64,000 nucleotides of DNA from Berkiella sp963803015 (GTDB taxonomy: Bacteria > Pseudomonadota > Gammaproteobacteria > Berkiellales > Berkiellaceae), in assembly GCA_963803015.1 (NCBI GenBank), contig CAWDKV010000004.1, forward strand, positions 434,001 to 498,000. Direction: 5' to 3'. Each line of letters starts with the position of its first letter. Position 1 is the stretch's first letter. Below, in pieces: positions 26,253 to 35,463 of the stretch. The position numbers and the translations under genes were made by a program. The notes beneath the pieces are model-generated. The model searched no databases and was not told the origin of the DNA. It worked only from the letters and a program-made list of their open reading frames with translations.

Positions 26253-27440
26253 TTAAACTCGCTCTATGCGCTCGCCTTCAGTATAAGTGAAGTACTTTAA
26301 CGCTAAATACCCTATAGAAGCCAGCGCTACACATAAAATGGCAACGCCCTCTGCTGCAAACCATTTTTGGACGCCCCCCCCAATAACACCACCACAAAAC
26401 ATACCTAAAAACTGTAGGCAGGAAAACATCCCCATTGCGGCCCCTCTACACTCGGATTTTGTCAGCTTTGACACCAAAGAAGGAAGGGAGGCTTCCAGAA
26501 AATTAAATGCCGTAAAGAATAAAACTGTAGCTAAAAACAACAACTTAAAAGAGGGCGCTGTCAGTAATGCCAAACCTGCTAACCCTACGCCAATTGAAGC
26601 CACGGCTAACATTTTGCTTTGCCAAGCCGCTTTATCTGCAAAACGTAACAAAGGCGCTACCAGCAAAAGCGATAGAACTAACACGGGCAGATAAAACTGC
26701 CAGCTTCCTGTCATTGCTTCACTCCCCAATGTTGCAATTTGACTGGGTAGGACCAAAAAGATTGCCGTTAGAATGGCATGCAAACTAAATATACTCAGGA
26801 AACAGCCCCACAAATGGCGTTGTTTCAATAAAATAGTCATCTGCTTAGTTAAAGGTGGGGGCTTTGCCGCAGGCAAAGAAGTCTTTATGGCAGACAATAA
26901 ACCAATGCCGCCTATTCCTAAAAGAGCCGCTAATCCAAAAAGCGCTGATAAACCAAACTTTGCCTCTAAAATCGGACCCATGACAAAAGCCAGACTAAAG
27001 GTAAATCCTATGCTTATGCCTATCAGGGCCATTGCCCTGGTGCGCACTTGTTCTCGCGTCACATCTGCGGTTAAAGCAAGAATGGGGGAACCAATAGCTC
27101 CCATCCCTTGAATAGCTCGCCCAATAATTAGCCCCCAAATAGAAGCAGAGAACGCAGCTACCAAACTCCCTATCGAAAAAAGCACAAGACCCGTGATAAT
27201 AATAGGCTTTCTACCCCAATAATCTGACATCACTCCAAATGGAAACTGTAAAAGAGCTTGGGTAAAACCATAAATCCCCGCAGCAAGACCAATTAATAGG
27301 GGTGTGGCATAAGGGATCTTATCTACATAGAGCGCCAGAACGGGCAAAATCATAAACAAGCCTAATAACCGGCAGGCAAAAATGAGCGCTAATATCAGCG
27401 AATTTTTTAACTCTGCCCCGGTCATACGGTTTTGATGCAC
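26253..27440 (-). CDS. MFS transporter, multidrug-efflux-like
   Basis: This is an inner-membrane major facilitator with about 12 hydrophobic segments. The motif A loop between helices 2 and 3 is visible as GVMSDYWGRKPII. Transport substrate is unknown; it resembles YajR-type drug exporters in its N-terminal half. I favour the GTG at 27440 as start because AAAGAGG lies 5 nt upstream, giving 395 residues. A TTG at 27461 and an ATG at 27425 are alternatives. It lies between uvrA (divergent) and ssb (same strand), an arrangement seen in several gammaproteobacteria. Confidence 0.88.
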   Translation of the reverse strand: MHQNRMTGAELKNSLILALIFACRLLGLFMILPVLALYVDKIPYATPLLIGLAAGIYGFTQALLQFPFGVMSDYWGRKPIIITGLVLFSIGSLVAAFSASIWGLIIGRAIQGMGAIGSPILALTADVTREQVRTRAMALIGISIGFTFSLAFVMGPILEAKFGLSALFGLAALLGIGGIGLLSAIKTSLPAAKPPPLTKQMTILLKQRHLWGCFLSIFSLHAILTAIFLVLPSQIATLGSEAMTGSWQFYLPVLVLSLLLVAPLLRFADKAAWQSKMLAVASIGVGLAGLALLTAPSFKLLFLATVLFFTAFNFLEASLPSLVSKLTKSECRGAAMGMFSCLQFLGMFCGGVIGGGVQKWFAAEGVAILCVALASIGYLALKYFTYTEGERIERV

Positions 27441-27507
27441 GCTTGCCTCTTTGCTATTCAACCAAAAGATCGTATATTACCAAGTTTGCCAACAGCCTGG
27501 AAATGTT

Positions 27508-30357
27508 ATGGATAAAATCAGTATTAGAGGTGCGCGTACACACAATCTTAAGTCCATTAACGTTGACTTGCCGCGCGATAAATTAATTGTAATAACGGGT
27601 CTTTCTGGATCCGGAAAATCTTCTCTTGCCTTCGACACCTTATATGCTGAAGGCCAGCGACGCTACGTGGAATCTCTCTCATCCTATGCCAGACAATTTT
27701 TATCCGTGATGGAAAAGCCAGATGTCGATCTTATTGAAGGCTTATCACCCGCTATTTCTATTGAACAAAAAACAACCTCACATAATCCACGTTCTACCGT
27801 TGGCACAGTCACTGAGTTATACGATTATCTAAGAGTTCTTTTCGCTCGAGCGGGACAGCCACGCTGTCCAGAACATGGCTCTCCCTTGGAAGCGCAAACA
27901 GTTAGCCAAATGGTCGATCAAGTGCTTGCAGAACCTCTAGACAGTAAAATCATGCTGCTTTCTCCTATTGTCAGAGAAAGAAAAGGTGAGCATTTACAAC
28001 TGCTTGAAAATTTGCGCAATCAAGGATTTGTGCGCGTGCGCATTAATCAACATCTTTATGAAATAGATGATGTGCCTAAACTCGATCTCCGTAAAAAGCA
28101 CACCATTGAGGTTGTTATCGATAGAATCAAAGTGCGCCCTGATTTACGTCTCAGACTTGCTGATTCTTTTGAAACGACTTTACGCTTAAGTGATGGTTTA
28201 GCCATTATGCTCAATGTCGATTCAAAAAAAGAAACCACTTTCTCGGCAAAATACGCTTGTCCCATCTGTGGCTATAGTCTCTCAGAATTAGAGCCTAGAC
28301 TTTTTTCTTTTAATAACCCCGCTGGTGCATGTGAGCACTGTGACGGTTTGGGCTCAAAACAATTTTTTGATCCCAAACGCGTTGTGCAATTACCTGAAGT
28401 GAGCTTAGCAAGCGGCGCCGTGAGAGGTTGGGACAGGCGCAACGCTTATTATTTTAGTATGCTGAAATCTCTGGCCAAGCATTATCGCTTTGATATTGAC
28501 ACACCCTATAAAAATCTACCAAGCAAAATCCAAAACATTATTCTTTACGGTAGTGGTGAGGAAGAAATCACGTTTTACTTTACCAATGAGCGCGGTGACA
28601 CCAGACGACGCAATCAATCTTTTGAAGGCGTAGTGACTAATCTGGAGCGCCGCTATCTTGAGACAGATTCTGAATATATTCGCGAAGAATTAGCGCAATA
28701 TTTAACCCATCAAGACTGTCCACACTGTGAAGGATCGCGTCTTAAGACAGAAGCTCGGAATGTGTTCATCGGTAAAAAAACTTTACCGCATATCACTTCC
28801 ATGGCTATTGGCGAATGCTTACATTTCTTTGAAAATCTCAACTTGACTGGTAAACGCAAAACCATTGCCGATAAAATCCTCAAAGAAATCACTCAACGAT
28901 TACGCTTTTTAGTCGATGTCGGCTTAGATTATCTCACTTTGCATCGTACTGCTGAAACATTATCTGGAGGAGAATCACAACGTATTCGTTTAGCCAGTCA
29001 AATTGGCGCAGGTTTAGTTGGTGTCATGTATATTTTAGATGAACCCTCGATTGGCTTACATCAACGAGATAACGCTCGTTTGCTTGCAACTTTAAGGCAT
29101 CTTCGAGATTTGGGGAATACTGTCATCGTGGTTGAACATGATGAAGATGCTATTTTAAGTGCCGATCATATTATAGACATAGGTCCTGGTGCCGGCGTCC
29201 ACGGCGGGGAAATTGTCGCCCAAGGAACAGCCGCTCAGATTAAAAAAGCGAAAGACTCTTTAACTGGACAATATTTATCCGGTAAACGTGCTATTCCTAT
29301 TCCTGCTCAAAGAAAAGAAATGGATAAAGAGCGTTGTATTACCGTCACTAAAGCAAGTGGGAATAACTTAATCATGTTACTGTGCAATTTCCTATGGGCT
29401 TAATGACTTGTGTGACTGGCGTTTCTGGCTCTGGCAAATCCACTTTAGTTAATGACACCTTATATCCGGTTGCAGCACATTTGCTGAATCGTGCCGGGCT
29501 CAACCAAGTCAGTGCTTATGAAAAAATCTCAGGGCTTGAGCATTTAGATAAAGTAGTCGACATTGATCAAAGTCCCATTGGCCGAACGCCGCGCTCTAAT
29601 CCCGCCACTTATACCGGCCTTTTTTCCCATATTCGCGATCTATTTGCTGCAACCAATGAAGCCAGATCTCGCGGTTATCAAGCTGGGGCGATTTAGTTTC
29701 AACGTCAAAGGGGGTCGTTGTGAAGCCTGTGAGGGCGATGGTTTAATTAAGGTCGAAATGCATTTTTTAGCAGATATTTATGTTGTTTGTGATATTTGCA
29801 AAGGAAAACGTTATAACGATGAGACCTTGCAAGTACACTACAAAGGAAAAAATATTCATGAAGTGTTAGAAATGACGGTAGAGGAAGGTCATGAATTTTT
29901 CTCTGCCATTCCTTCTATTAACCGAAAATTAAAAACCTTACTTGACGTTGGGTTGTGCTATTTAAAATTAGGCCAAAGTGCCACAACCCTTTCCGGAGGG
30001 GAGGCACAACGTATCAAATTAGCCAAAGAATTATCCAGACGCGATACTGGCAGCACATTATACATTTTGGATGAACCCACCACAGGTTTACATTTCCATG
30101 ACGTAAAACAGTTATTAGATGTTTTAATCCACTTAAGAGACTGTGGCAATACTATTGTCATTATTGAGCATAATTTAGATGTGATTAAAGTAGCAGATTG
30201 GATCATTGATTTAGGCCCAGAAGGTGGCGCCAGAGGCGGTCACATTGTGGCGATGGGCACACCAGAGCAAGTGGCAGCTAAAAAAGGCTCTTACACCGGA
30301 GAATTTCTGGCGCCCATGTTAGGCTTAAAGAAAAAAACCAAAGAGAGCGTTAAATAG
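27508..30357 (+). CDS. uvrA: Excinuclease ABC subunit A (two compensating frameshifts as given)
   Basis: UvrA recognises bulky DNA lesions in nucleotide excision repair. The start is the ATG at 27508 (MDKISIRGARTHNLK), matching the family. Walker A GLSGSGKSS, signature LSGGESQRI and the zinc-finger cysteines (CPICGYSLSELEP..CEHCDGLG) are present. The second ATPase half includes GVSGSGKST, the CEAC/CDIC zinc module and LSGGEAQRIK. One base is missing near 29371 (TTAATC for TTAAATC), leading to a stop at 29401, and one extra G is present at 29685-29688. Between them the protein reads in another frame. Restored, it is about 949 residues (E. coli 940). Both sites are homopolymers, which points to sequence error rather than a real pseudogene. 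Confidence 0.93.
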
Positions 30358-30380
30358 CATTCAACATTAGGAGATATTTT

Positions 30381-30557
30381 ATGAGTATAGATAAAAGCAG
30401 CAATACAACTTTAATTTTTACATCCACAAATCCAACGCCAGTAACAAGGAGATATTCAAGAGATCAGCTTGTGGCACTCAATCACCCTAAACATGCTTTA
30501 CCACAAGGTGCTCAGCTCCCACAAATCCCCGAAAATACCCCCCCCAAACTAAAATAA
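30381..30557 (+). CDS. 58-aa protein with an eIF4E-binding-type motif
   Basis: This short gene has a strong AGGAG site 7 nt before its ATG, 23 nt after uvrA, and a 12-bp hairpin just past its stop, so it looks like a real transcription unit end. The predicted protein (MSIDKSSNTT... to ...PPKLK) is Ser/Thr/Pro-rich and probably disordered. Residues 25-33, YSRDQLVAL, match the canonical eIF4E-binding pattern Y-x4-L-hydrophobic, including the Arg at +2 found in 4E-BP1 (YDRKFLM), eIF4G (YDREFLL) and Cup (YTRSRLM), with basic residues in front (RR). Such short motifs can arise by chance; the function is a hypothesis. Confidence 0.6.
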   Translation: MSIDKSSNTTLIFTSTNPTPVTRRYSRDQLVALNHPKHALPQGAQLPQIPENTPPKLK

Positions 30558-30565
30558 GTTATGGG

Positions 30566-30600
30566 TTTGTCATTTTCGGATTAGATCGGAAAATGACAAA
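30566..30600. terminator. Hairpin between the 58-aa gene and the LuxR-type gene
   Basis: A perfect 12-bp stem, TTTGTCATTTTC with GAAAATGACAAA, encloses an 11-nt loop between two converging genes. It is AT-rich but has T runs on either strand, so a bidirectional terminator is likely. Confidence 0.75.
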
Positions 30601-30609
30601 TTGTGTAGG

Positions 30610-31362
30610 TTATTCAATATAATATTCTACGAGCGACTCTTCAACCGCTTTTTGAATCATTTCTCTTTTGTTAAAGCACTGAAGTTTGTGTTTAATTCGC
30701 GAAATGTAGACTGCAACCGTCGGTTTGGTGATGGTAAGTTTTAGACCTATATCTGCAATTGAATAGCCTTTGAGTAATAAGCGATAACACTGCCATTCTC
30801 GTGCAGAAAGCACTTTTCGTATTGAGCCTAGCTCTTCAAAAAGATCAGATTGACTCAAAGACTGAACAGTCTTATTTTCTAATACCATTTCAGTAGCGGG
30901 TACGACTATTTGTTCTTTTGCCATCTCAATTAATGGCTCAGCTGATTGTTTAAAATGATGCGTAAATTTCTTCAAAAGATTTTGGTTGTTTAAATAAAAA
31001 GTCATCACGTCTTTATTTTCTGAGGGTGCAGCAAAACCGAAGCACTCTGTTTTTCCTTCATGGTGATTGACATATAAAACACCCTTGCCAATATCAAGCT
31101 CCGCACCGATATCAATTTGCTTTTGAGGCAAAATCGTATCCCAAGCGTACCAACCTGATTTCAGATGGAATCCAACCATAGGGAATTTGTTTTCAAACCA
31201 AGTTTCGTAATAACGCGCTGAAGTACTTAAGGTAAATCCGCTTTTATCAGCAAAATTCACGCCATAGCAAAAATAGTGAATATCCGCTCTTTTCGTTAGG
31301 GGGGACAAAATCTTTTTGATCTCTTTTTCTCCCTGAAAAGAGAGGTGGTTTTGATTTAACAT
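30610..31362 (-). CDS. LuxR-type transcriptional regulator
   Basis: The start is the ATG at 31362, 5 nt after GGAG; an upstream in-frame extension lacks a site. The protein has 250 residues. The C-terminal ~65 residues form a LuxR/FixJ helix-turn-helix (LSAREWQCYRLLLKGYSIAD, then KPTVAVYISRIKHKL). The N-terminal ~170 residues have the size of an autoinducer- or ligand-binding domain, with Trp/Tyr-rich segments (FHLKSGWYAWDTILPQ), but I cannot identify the ligand. No synthase gene is nearby, so it would be an orphan receptor. Targets are unknown; the adjacent divergent gene at 31566 is a candidate. Confidence 0.85.
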   Translation of the reverse strand: MLNQNHLSFQGEKEIKKILSPLTKRADIHYFCYGVNFADKSGFTLSTSARYYETWFENKFPMVGFHLKSGWYAWDTILPQKQIDIGAELDIGKGVLYVNHHEGKTECFGFAAPSENKDVMTFYLNNQNLLKKFTHHFKQSAEPLIEMAKEQIVVPATEMVLENKTVQSLSQSDLFEELGSIRKVLSAREWQCYRLLLKGYSIADIGLKLTITKPTVAVYISRIKHKLQCFNKREMIQKAVEESLVEYYIE

Positions 31363-31565
31363 GATTCTCCACAACTGCTTAGTTATTTGACAAAGGTAGT
31401 TTATTAAAAACAACTAAAATAATCAAGTTAATTTCTTTGTTTTTATATCAACCCATTTTTTATCGGCTAATCAGGGCTGTCTATCCTATTTTTATTGAAT
31501 TAGACAGTCCACATCATGACAATACATCCTGTTTTAAAGTTAACTACCAAATTTGTGAGGTTTTT

Positions 31566-32381
31566 ATGTTACATTTCTCCCCAGCCGGCACGCCCTGCGA
31601 TCCAAACGATGTTGTTTGTACTGATTCAAATGGCGTCGCCCATTTAGATCCGAAATTACGAGAATTTGCGCATCAAGTCAGCACCAAATTCAACATTTCT
31701 CCCTATCTCGGCCTTGCAGGCGTCGCGGCTAGCCTCTTTGCCCTAAAATGGTGGTTGACCCACAAAAAAAACCCAACCCAGACCCCTTGGGAATCCTTAA
31801 TGACACTGATTAATAACGAATTCGGCATCTATGCTGCTCCGATTCAAGAAAAGCTAAACGTAGTGCAACAAGCCCTCAGTGGTGAATTTAGAGCCGAAGT
31901 AATAGCTGAGCAACCTTTCCTTAATCAAGACGGGAAAATATTTGCTGATATGGTGCAAGCTGGCGTTCAAAGCAAATTAAACCAAATTTTACCAAGCCTT
32001 GTTACGTTGATGCTTACACCAGAAAACAAACAAGCAATTGAACAAAATGCACAACAAGCCTCTAGTGTTGTATCAAGCACTGACGCTGACGCTGGAACAG
32101 CCGAATTAGCACAAGCAACTGCCAGGGAGCATTTAGAGAATGTGTTACGTGAGCTGTGTGACCGAGCAAAAACTATGTTAGGCAGCACCTTTGACGCAAC
32201 AGTTTGCCCGCCAACTGCAGAACAAGATGTGCAACGCACAGCAGACGGCCGAGCAGTTTATGTACAAAAAGATGGCTCACTGTTGATGAACTTTCGGGAT
32301 GCACACAGACTTGGATCCGGTACAATCGCACCGGCTGTAATGGTCCCAGTCGACAGCAATCATAAACCTGTTAAACCTTAA
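31566..32381 (+). CDS. Hypothetical protein with one predicted membrane segment
   Basis: The start is the ATG at 31566 with TGAGG upstream; a longer frame from 31437 has no site. The 271-residue protein has a short polar N terminus with two Cys (CDPNDVVC), then one hydrophobic segment at about residues 45-62 (YLGLAGVAASLFALKWWL). A helical region and a region of Ala/Thr/Gln-rich character follow. No known family was recognised. It is divergent from the LuxR-type gene and ends at a strong terminator shared with rplQ. Confidence 0.65.
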   Translation: MLHFSPAGTPCDPNDVVCTDSNGVAHLDPKLREFAHQVSTKFNISPYLGLAGVAASLFALKWWLTHKKNPTQTPWESLMTLINNEFGIYAAPIQEKLNVVQQALSGEFRAEVIAEQPFLNQDGKIFADMVQAGVQSKLNQILPSLVTLMLTPENKQAIEQNAQQASSVVSSTDADAGTAELAQATAREHLENVLRELCDRAKTMLGSTFDATVCPPTAEQDVQRTADGRAVYVQKDGSLLMNFRDAHRLGSGTIAPAVMVPVDSNHKPVKP

Positions 32382-32397
32382 TCAAAGGAAAAAACAT

Positions 32398-32426
32398 AAA
32401 AAAGCCAGACATTGTCTGGCTTTTTT
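32398..32426. terminator. Bidirectional intrinsic terminator (unknown gene / rplQ)
   Basis: GCCAGAC (32404-32410) and GTCTGGC (32414-32420) form a 7-bp stem with a 3-nt loop, flanked by six A on the left and six T on the right. It terminates transcription from both sides, including the end of the alpha operon. Confidence 0.95.
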
Positions 32427-32443
32427 ATTTAAATAGGCAAACG

Positions 32444-32818
32444 TTACGCTTGTGCAGCTTCTTCTCTATCCACTAATTCGATAATTGCCATAGGGGCATT
32501 ATCGCCAGCTCTAAAACCACATTTTAATACTCGGGTGTAACCACCTGGGCGATTGAGATTTTGAGGACCAATTTCATTAAACAATTTGGTCACAATTTCA
32601 CGATCACGTAAGCGATCAAAAGCTAACCGTCGATTAGCAAGAGAATCTACTTTTGCTAAAGTGATCAAAGGCTCTATCACCGAGCGTAATGATTTTGCTT
32701 TAGGTAAAGTAGTTTTAATCAAACCATGGCGCATCAAAGAGACTGCCATATTTTGAAACATCGCTTTTCGATGACTACTGGTGCGATTGAGTTTTCGACC
32801 CGCGTTACGATGACGCAT
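32444..32818 (-). CDS. rplQ: 50S ribosomal protein L17
   Basis: L17 is a large-subunit protein near the exit tunnel. The 124-residue product (E. coli 127) begins MRHRNAGRKLNRTSSHRKAM and contains GGYTRVLKCGFRAGDNAPMA, both diagnostic. It is the last gene of the alpha operon, 21 nt after rpoA, and is followed by the terminator at 32398-32426. Confidence 0.98.
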   Translation of the reverse strand: MRHRNAGRKLNRTSSHRKAMFQNMAVSLMRHGLIKTTLPKAKSLRSVIEPLITLAKVDSLANRRLAFDRLRDREIVTKLFNEIGPQNLNRPGGYTRVLKCGFRAGDNAPMAIIELVDREEAAQA

Positions 32819-32839
32819 CTGATTCCCCTAAGTTCTTTT

Positions 32840-33850
32840 TTAAATAATGCCTTCTTTCTTCTCTAAACTAGCAGGCGGCCAGCCTTCTAGTTTCATACCA
32901 AGAGACAAGCCCTTGGTTGCAAGCACGTCTTTTATTTCAGTCAAAGACTTCTTGCCTAGATTGGGGGTCTTTAAAAGCTCCATTTCGGTGCGTTGAATTA
33001 AATCCCCAATGTAATAAATATTTTCTGCTTTCAAGCAATTAGCAGAACGTACTGTCAATTCAAGTTCATCGACAGGACGCAATAAAATTGGATCAATTCC
33101 CACTTCTTTTTTAGTTTCCATGGGTTTTTCTTGGCCTTTGAGATCAACAAAGACAGAAAGCTGTTCCGCCAAGATAGTAGCTGAGCGACGGATAGCTTCT
33201 TCAGGATCTAAAGTGCCATTGGTCTCAATTTCAATAATCAATTTATCTAAGTCGGTTCTATTTTCGACCCGAGCTCGTTCAACACTATAGGTGACACGGC
33301 GCACTGGGCTAAAAGAAGCATCTACCTTCAAATGACCAATAGTGGTCGCTTCTGGATTATCTCCTTCTCTTCTCATGGAAGCAGGCTCATAACCACGGCC
33401 ACGTGCGACGGTTAAAATCATTTTAAGATGACCTTGCGCGCTTGTAATATTCGCAATCACATGCTGCGGGTTAGCTACTTCTACGCCCGCTGGCAATTGA
33501 ACATCACCGGCTTTGACAGGGCCAATACCATGCTTTTCGACCAGCAATTCAACTTCGTCTTTTGTATCTCCATGCATCTTAAAGGCGACACCTTTAAGGT
33601 TAAGCAAAATTTCAATCACATCTTCTTGTACACCCTCAATTGTGGTGTACTCATGCAATACGCCGTCTATTTGCGCTTTGACGACGGCAGAGCCAGGCAT
33701 ACTGGAGAGCAAAATACGTCTTAAAGCATTGCCAAGCGTATAGCCAAAACCACGCTCTAACGGCTCTAAAGTCACTTTGGCTTGGTTGTGACCTATGTCT
33801 TGTACAATAATAGAACGCGGTTTCAAAAAATCTGTTACAGCACGTTGCAT
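32840..33850 (-). CDS. rpoA: DNA-directed RNA polymerase subunit alpha
   Basis: This subunit drives polymerase assembly and contacts UP elements and activators. The protein has 336 residues (E. coli 329). The N-terminal domain contains GFGYTLGNALRRILLSSMPG. The C-terminal domain, after a flexible linker near residue 240, contains ELTVRSANCLKAENIYYIGD and LGKKSLTEIKDVL, the helices that bind DNA. It lies in the usual place between rpsD and rplQ. Confidence 0.98.
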   Translation of the reverse strand: MQRAVTDFLKPRSIIVQDIGHNQAKVTLEPLERGFGYTLGNALRRILLSSMPGSAVVKAQIDGVLHEYTTIEGVQEDVIEILLNLKGVAFKMHGDTKDEVELLVEKHGIGPVKAGDVQLPAGVEVANPQHVIANITSAQGHLKMILTVARGRGYEPASMRREGDNPEATTIGHLKVDASFSPVRRVTYSVERARVENRTDLDKLIIEIETNGTLDPEEAIRRSATILAEQLSVFVDLKGQEKPMETKKEVGIDPILLRPVDELELTVRSANCLKAENIYYIGDLIQRTEMELLKTPNLGKKSLTEIKDVLATKGLSLGMKLEGWPPASLEKKEGII

Positions 33851-33871
33851 GCAACCTTCCTCCAGTCAGGA

Positions 33872-34486
33872 TTACTTTGAGTAGAGCTCAACGACTAATA
33901 ATTCGTTGATATCGGATGGGAGTTCATCCCGATCAGGGACACGTCTAAATATCCCGGACATGGCTTTCGAATCAACTTCTACCCATTCAGCCCAACCTTT
34001 GTCTTCAGCTTGCTTTAACGCATCCAGAATACGGCCTTGCTCCTTTGCCCGCTCGCGAACGGCAATTTTATCGCCTGGTTGCACTTGGTATGAAGGGATA
34101 TTAACGGAACTACCGTTGACCGAAATTGCTTTATGTGCAACTAACTGACGTGCTTCTTTTCTAGTCGCAGCAAGACCCATGCGGTAAACCACATTATCTA
34201 ACCGTGACTCAAGCATTTGCAGCATGATGACACCCGTTGCTCCTTGTTTGCGAGCAGCGGTTTTATAGAGCTTTCTAAACTGTCTTTCCAACACGCAATA
34301 TTTATACTTCAATGCTTGCTTTTCATTAAGCTGCATACCAAAGTTAGTTTCTCGTTTGCGGTTTTGGCCATGCTGACCCGGACGTGTATTAAATTTGCAT
34401 TTGGTTTCTAAATCACGAGTTTTAAAATCTAAGTCTTTACCATATCGCCGTGACACTGCGCACGTTGGACCGGTATATCTTGCCAT
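33872..34486 (-). CDS. rpsD: 30S ribosomal protein S4
   Basis: S4 is a primary 16S rRNA binder and in E. coli the translational repressor of the alpha operon. The 204-residue protein starts MARYTGPTCAVSRRYGKDL and has the S4 RNA-binding domain (ESRLDNVVYRMGLAATRKEA, then ARQLVAHKAISVNG). It lacks the four-cysteine zinc knuckle, as in other gammaproteobacteria. Gene order rpsM-rpsK-rpsD-rpoA-rplQ is standard. Confidence 0.98.
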   Translation of the reverse strand: MARYTGPTCAVSRRYGKDLDFKTRDLETKCKFNTRPGQHGQNRKRETNFGMQLNEKQALKYKYCVLERQFRKLYKTAARKQGATGVIMLQMLESRLDNVVYRMGLAATRKEARQLVAHKAISVNGSSVNIPSYQVQPGDKIAVRERAKEQGRILDALKQAEDKGWAEWVEVDSKAMSGIFRRVPDRDELPSDINELLVVELYSK

Positions 34487-34513
34487 TTTACTTTCTCACT
34501 CAACCGTATTTAT

Positions 34514-34957
34514 TTAAACTCTACGTGCACCTGGAGCACGAACACCATTAAAAGGAATGCCTGTCACATCAAATATTGCAATAATTTGCACATACTCACG
34601 TACAGCTCTCACAGAGGCATCTCGTCCTGGACCTGGTCCATAGACTCTTACTTCAGCTGATTCTGCACCATAAAGTTCTTTTGCTCTTTGAATCGCTTTA
34701 CCTGCCGCTACTTGGCCCGCAAAAGGGGTACTTTTACGAGATCCTCTAAAACCACATCCACCTGCCGTTGCCCAAGATAAGGTATTACCCTTTACATCAG
34801 TCACAGTAATGATAGTGTTGTTAAAAGAGGCATAGACGTGAACGATAACATCGTGCACGACGCGCTTGCCTTTTTTCTTAGAACGCGTTTTCGCTGCAGT
34901 TCCTGTTTGTGAAACGGGAGCAGCAACTTCTTGGGATGTATCTAAGGCTTCATTCAT
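34514..34957 (-). CDS. rpsK: 30S ribosomal protein S11, divergent C terminus
   Basis: S11 lines the platform of the small subunit near the mRNA exit. I take the ATG at 34957, with GGAAG 5 nt before it, giving 147 residues (E. coli 129). The extra length is an N-terminal acidic/Ala-rich extension. The core is clearly S11 (HVYASFNNTIITVTDVKGN, GFRGSRKSTPFAGQVAA, YGPGPGRDASVRAV). The C terminus reads TGIPFNGVRAPGARRV, where bacteria almost always have TPIPHNGCRPPKKRRV. The His, Cys and Lys-Lys that contact rRNA are therefore changed. The frame is intact, so this is substitution, not a frameshift. Confidence 0.95.
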   Translation of the reverse strand: MNEALDTSQEVAAPVSQTGTAAKTRSKKKGKRVVHDVIVHVYASFNNTIITVTDVKGNTLSWATAGGCGFRGSRKSTPFAGQVAAGKAIQRAKELYGAESAEVRVYGPGPGRDASVRAVREYVQIIAIFDVTGIPFNGVRAPGARRV

Positions 34958-34995
34958 ATTAACTTCCAAATTGAGTTATGCGCTAATGCTATTTG

Positions 34996-35364
34996 TTATT
35001 TGCTAATTCTATTACCACGAGGACCTTTACGGGTTCGAGCATTGGTACGAGTTCTTTGCCCGCGTACTGGTAACCCTGCACGATGACGTTTACCGCGATA
35101 ACAGCCTATATCGCGCAGTCTTTTTATTCTCATCGACACTTCTCGTTTGAGATCCCCTTCAGTAGGGAAAGCACCAACCGCCTCTTGCAAGCGACGGACT
35201 GTTTCATCATCTAAATCTTTGACCTTGTTGTGGCCAGGAAGTGACAATTTTTCACAAATTTTCTTTGCTCTAGTTTGCCCAATGCCATAAATGCTCTGTA
35301 AAGCAATGACAATATGTTTATTAGGCTCAAGTCGCACGTTTTGAATTCGAACATCGCCTGCCAT
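34996..35364 (-). CDS. rpsM: 30S ribosomal protein S13
   Basis: S13 forms inter-subunit bridges in the small-subunit head. The 122-residue product (E. coli 118) contains IYGIGQTRAKKICEKL, DIGCYRGKRHRAGLPVRGQR and the basic C-terminal tail TRKGPRGNRISK. It lies first in the alpha operon, 99 nt downstream of rpmJ. Confidence 0.98.
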   Translation of the reverse strand: MAGDVRIQNVRLEPNKHIVIALQSIYGIGQTRAKKICEKLSLPGHNKVKDLDDETVRRLQEAVGAFPTEGDLKREVSMRIKRLRDIGCYRGKRHRAGLPVRGQRTRTNARTRKGPRGNRISK

Positions 35365-35463
35365 GTAGACGCTACTCCTAAAAAATAACCATGTGCAAAG
35401 TAAAGACGCAACAGATTACTGCACTTCACTTAAAAAATCAATGATTCTGTAAAAGTTAAATAA

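Noticed and set aside
29382..29696. Separate 104-codon gene with a Walker A motif
   Set aside because: It is the out-of-frame middle of uvrA created by two homopolymer indels.
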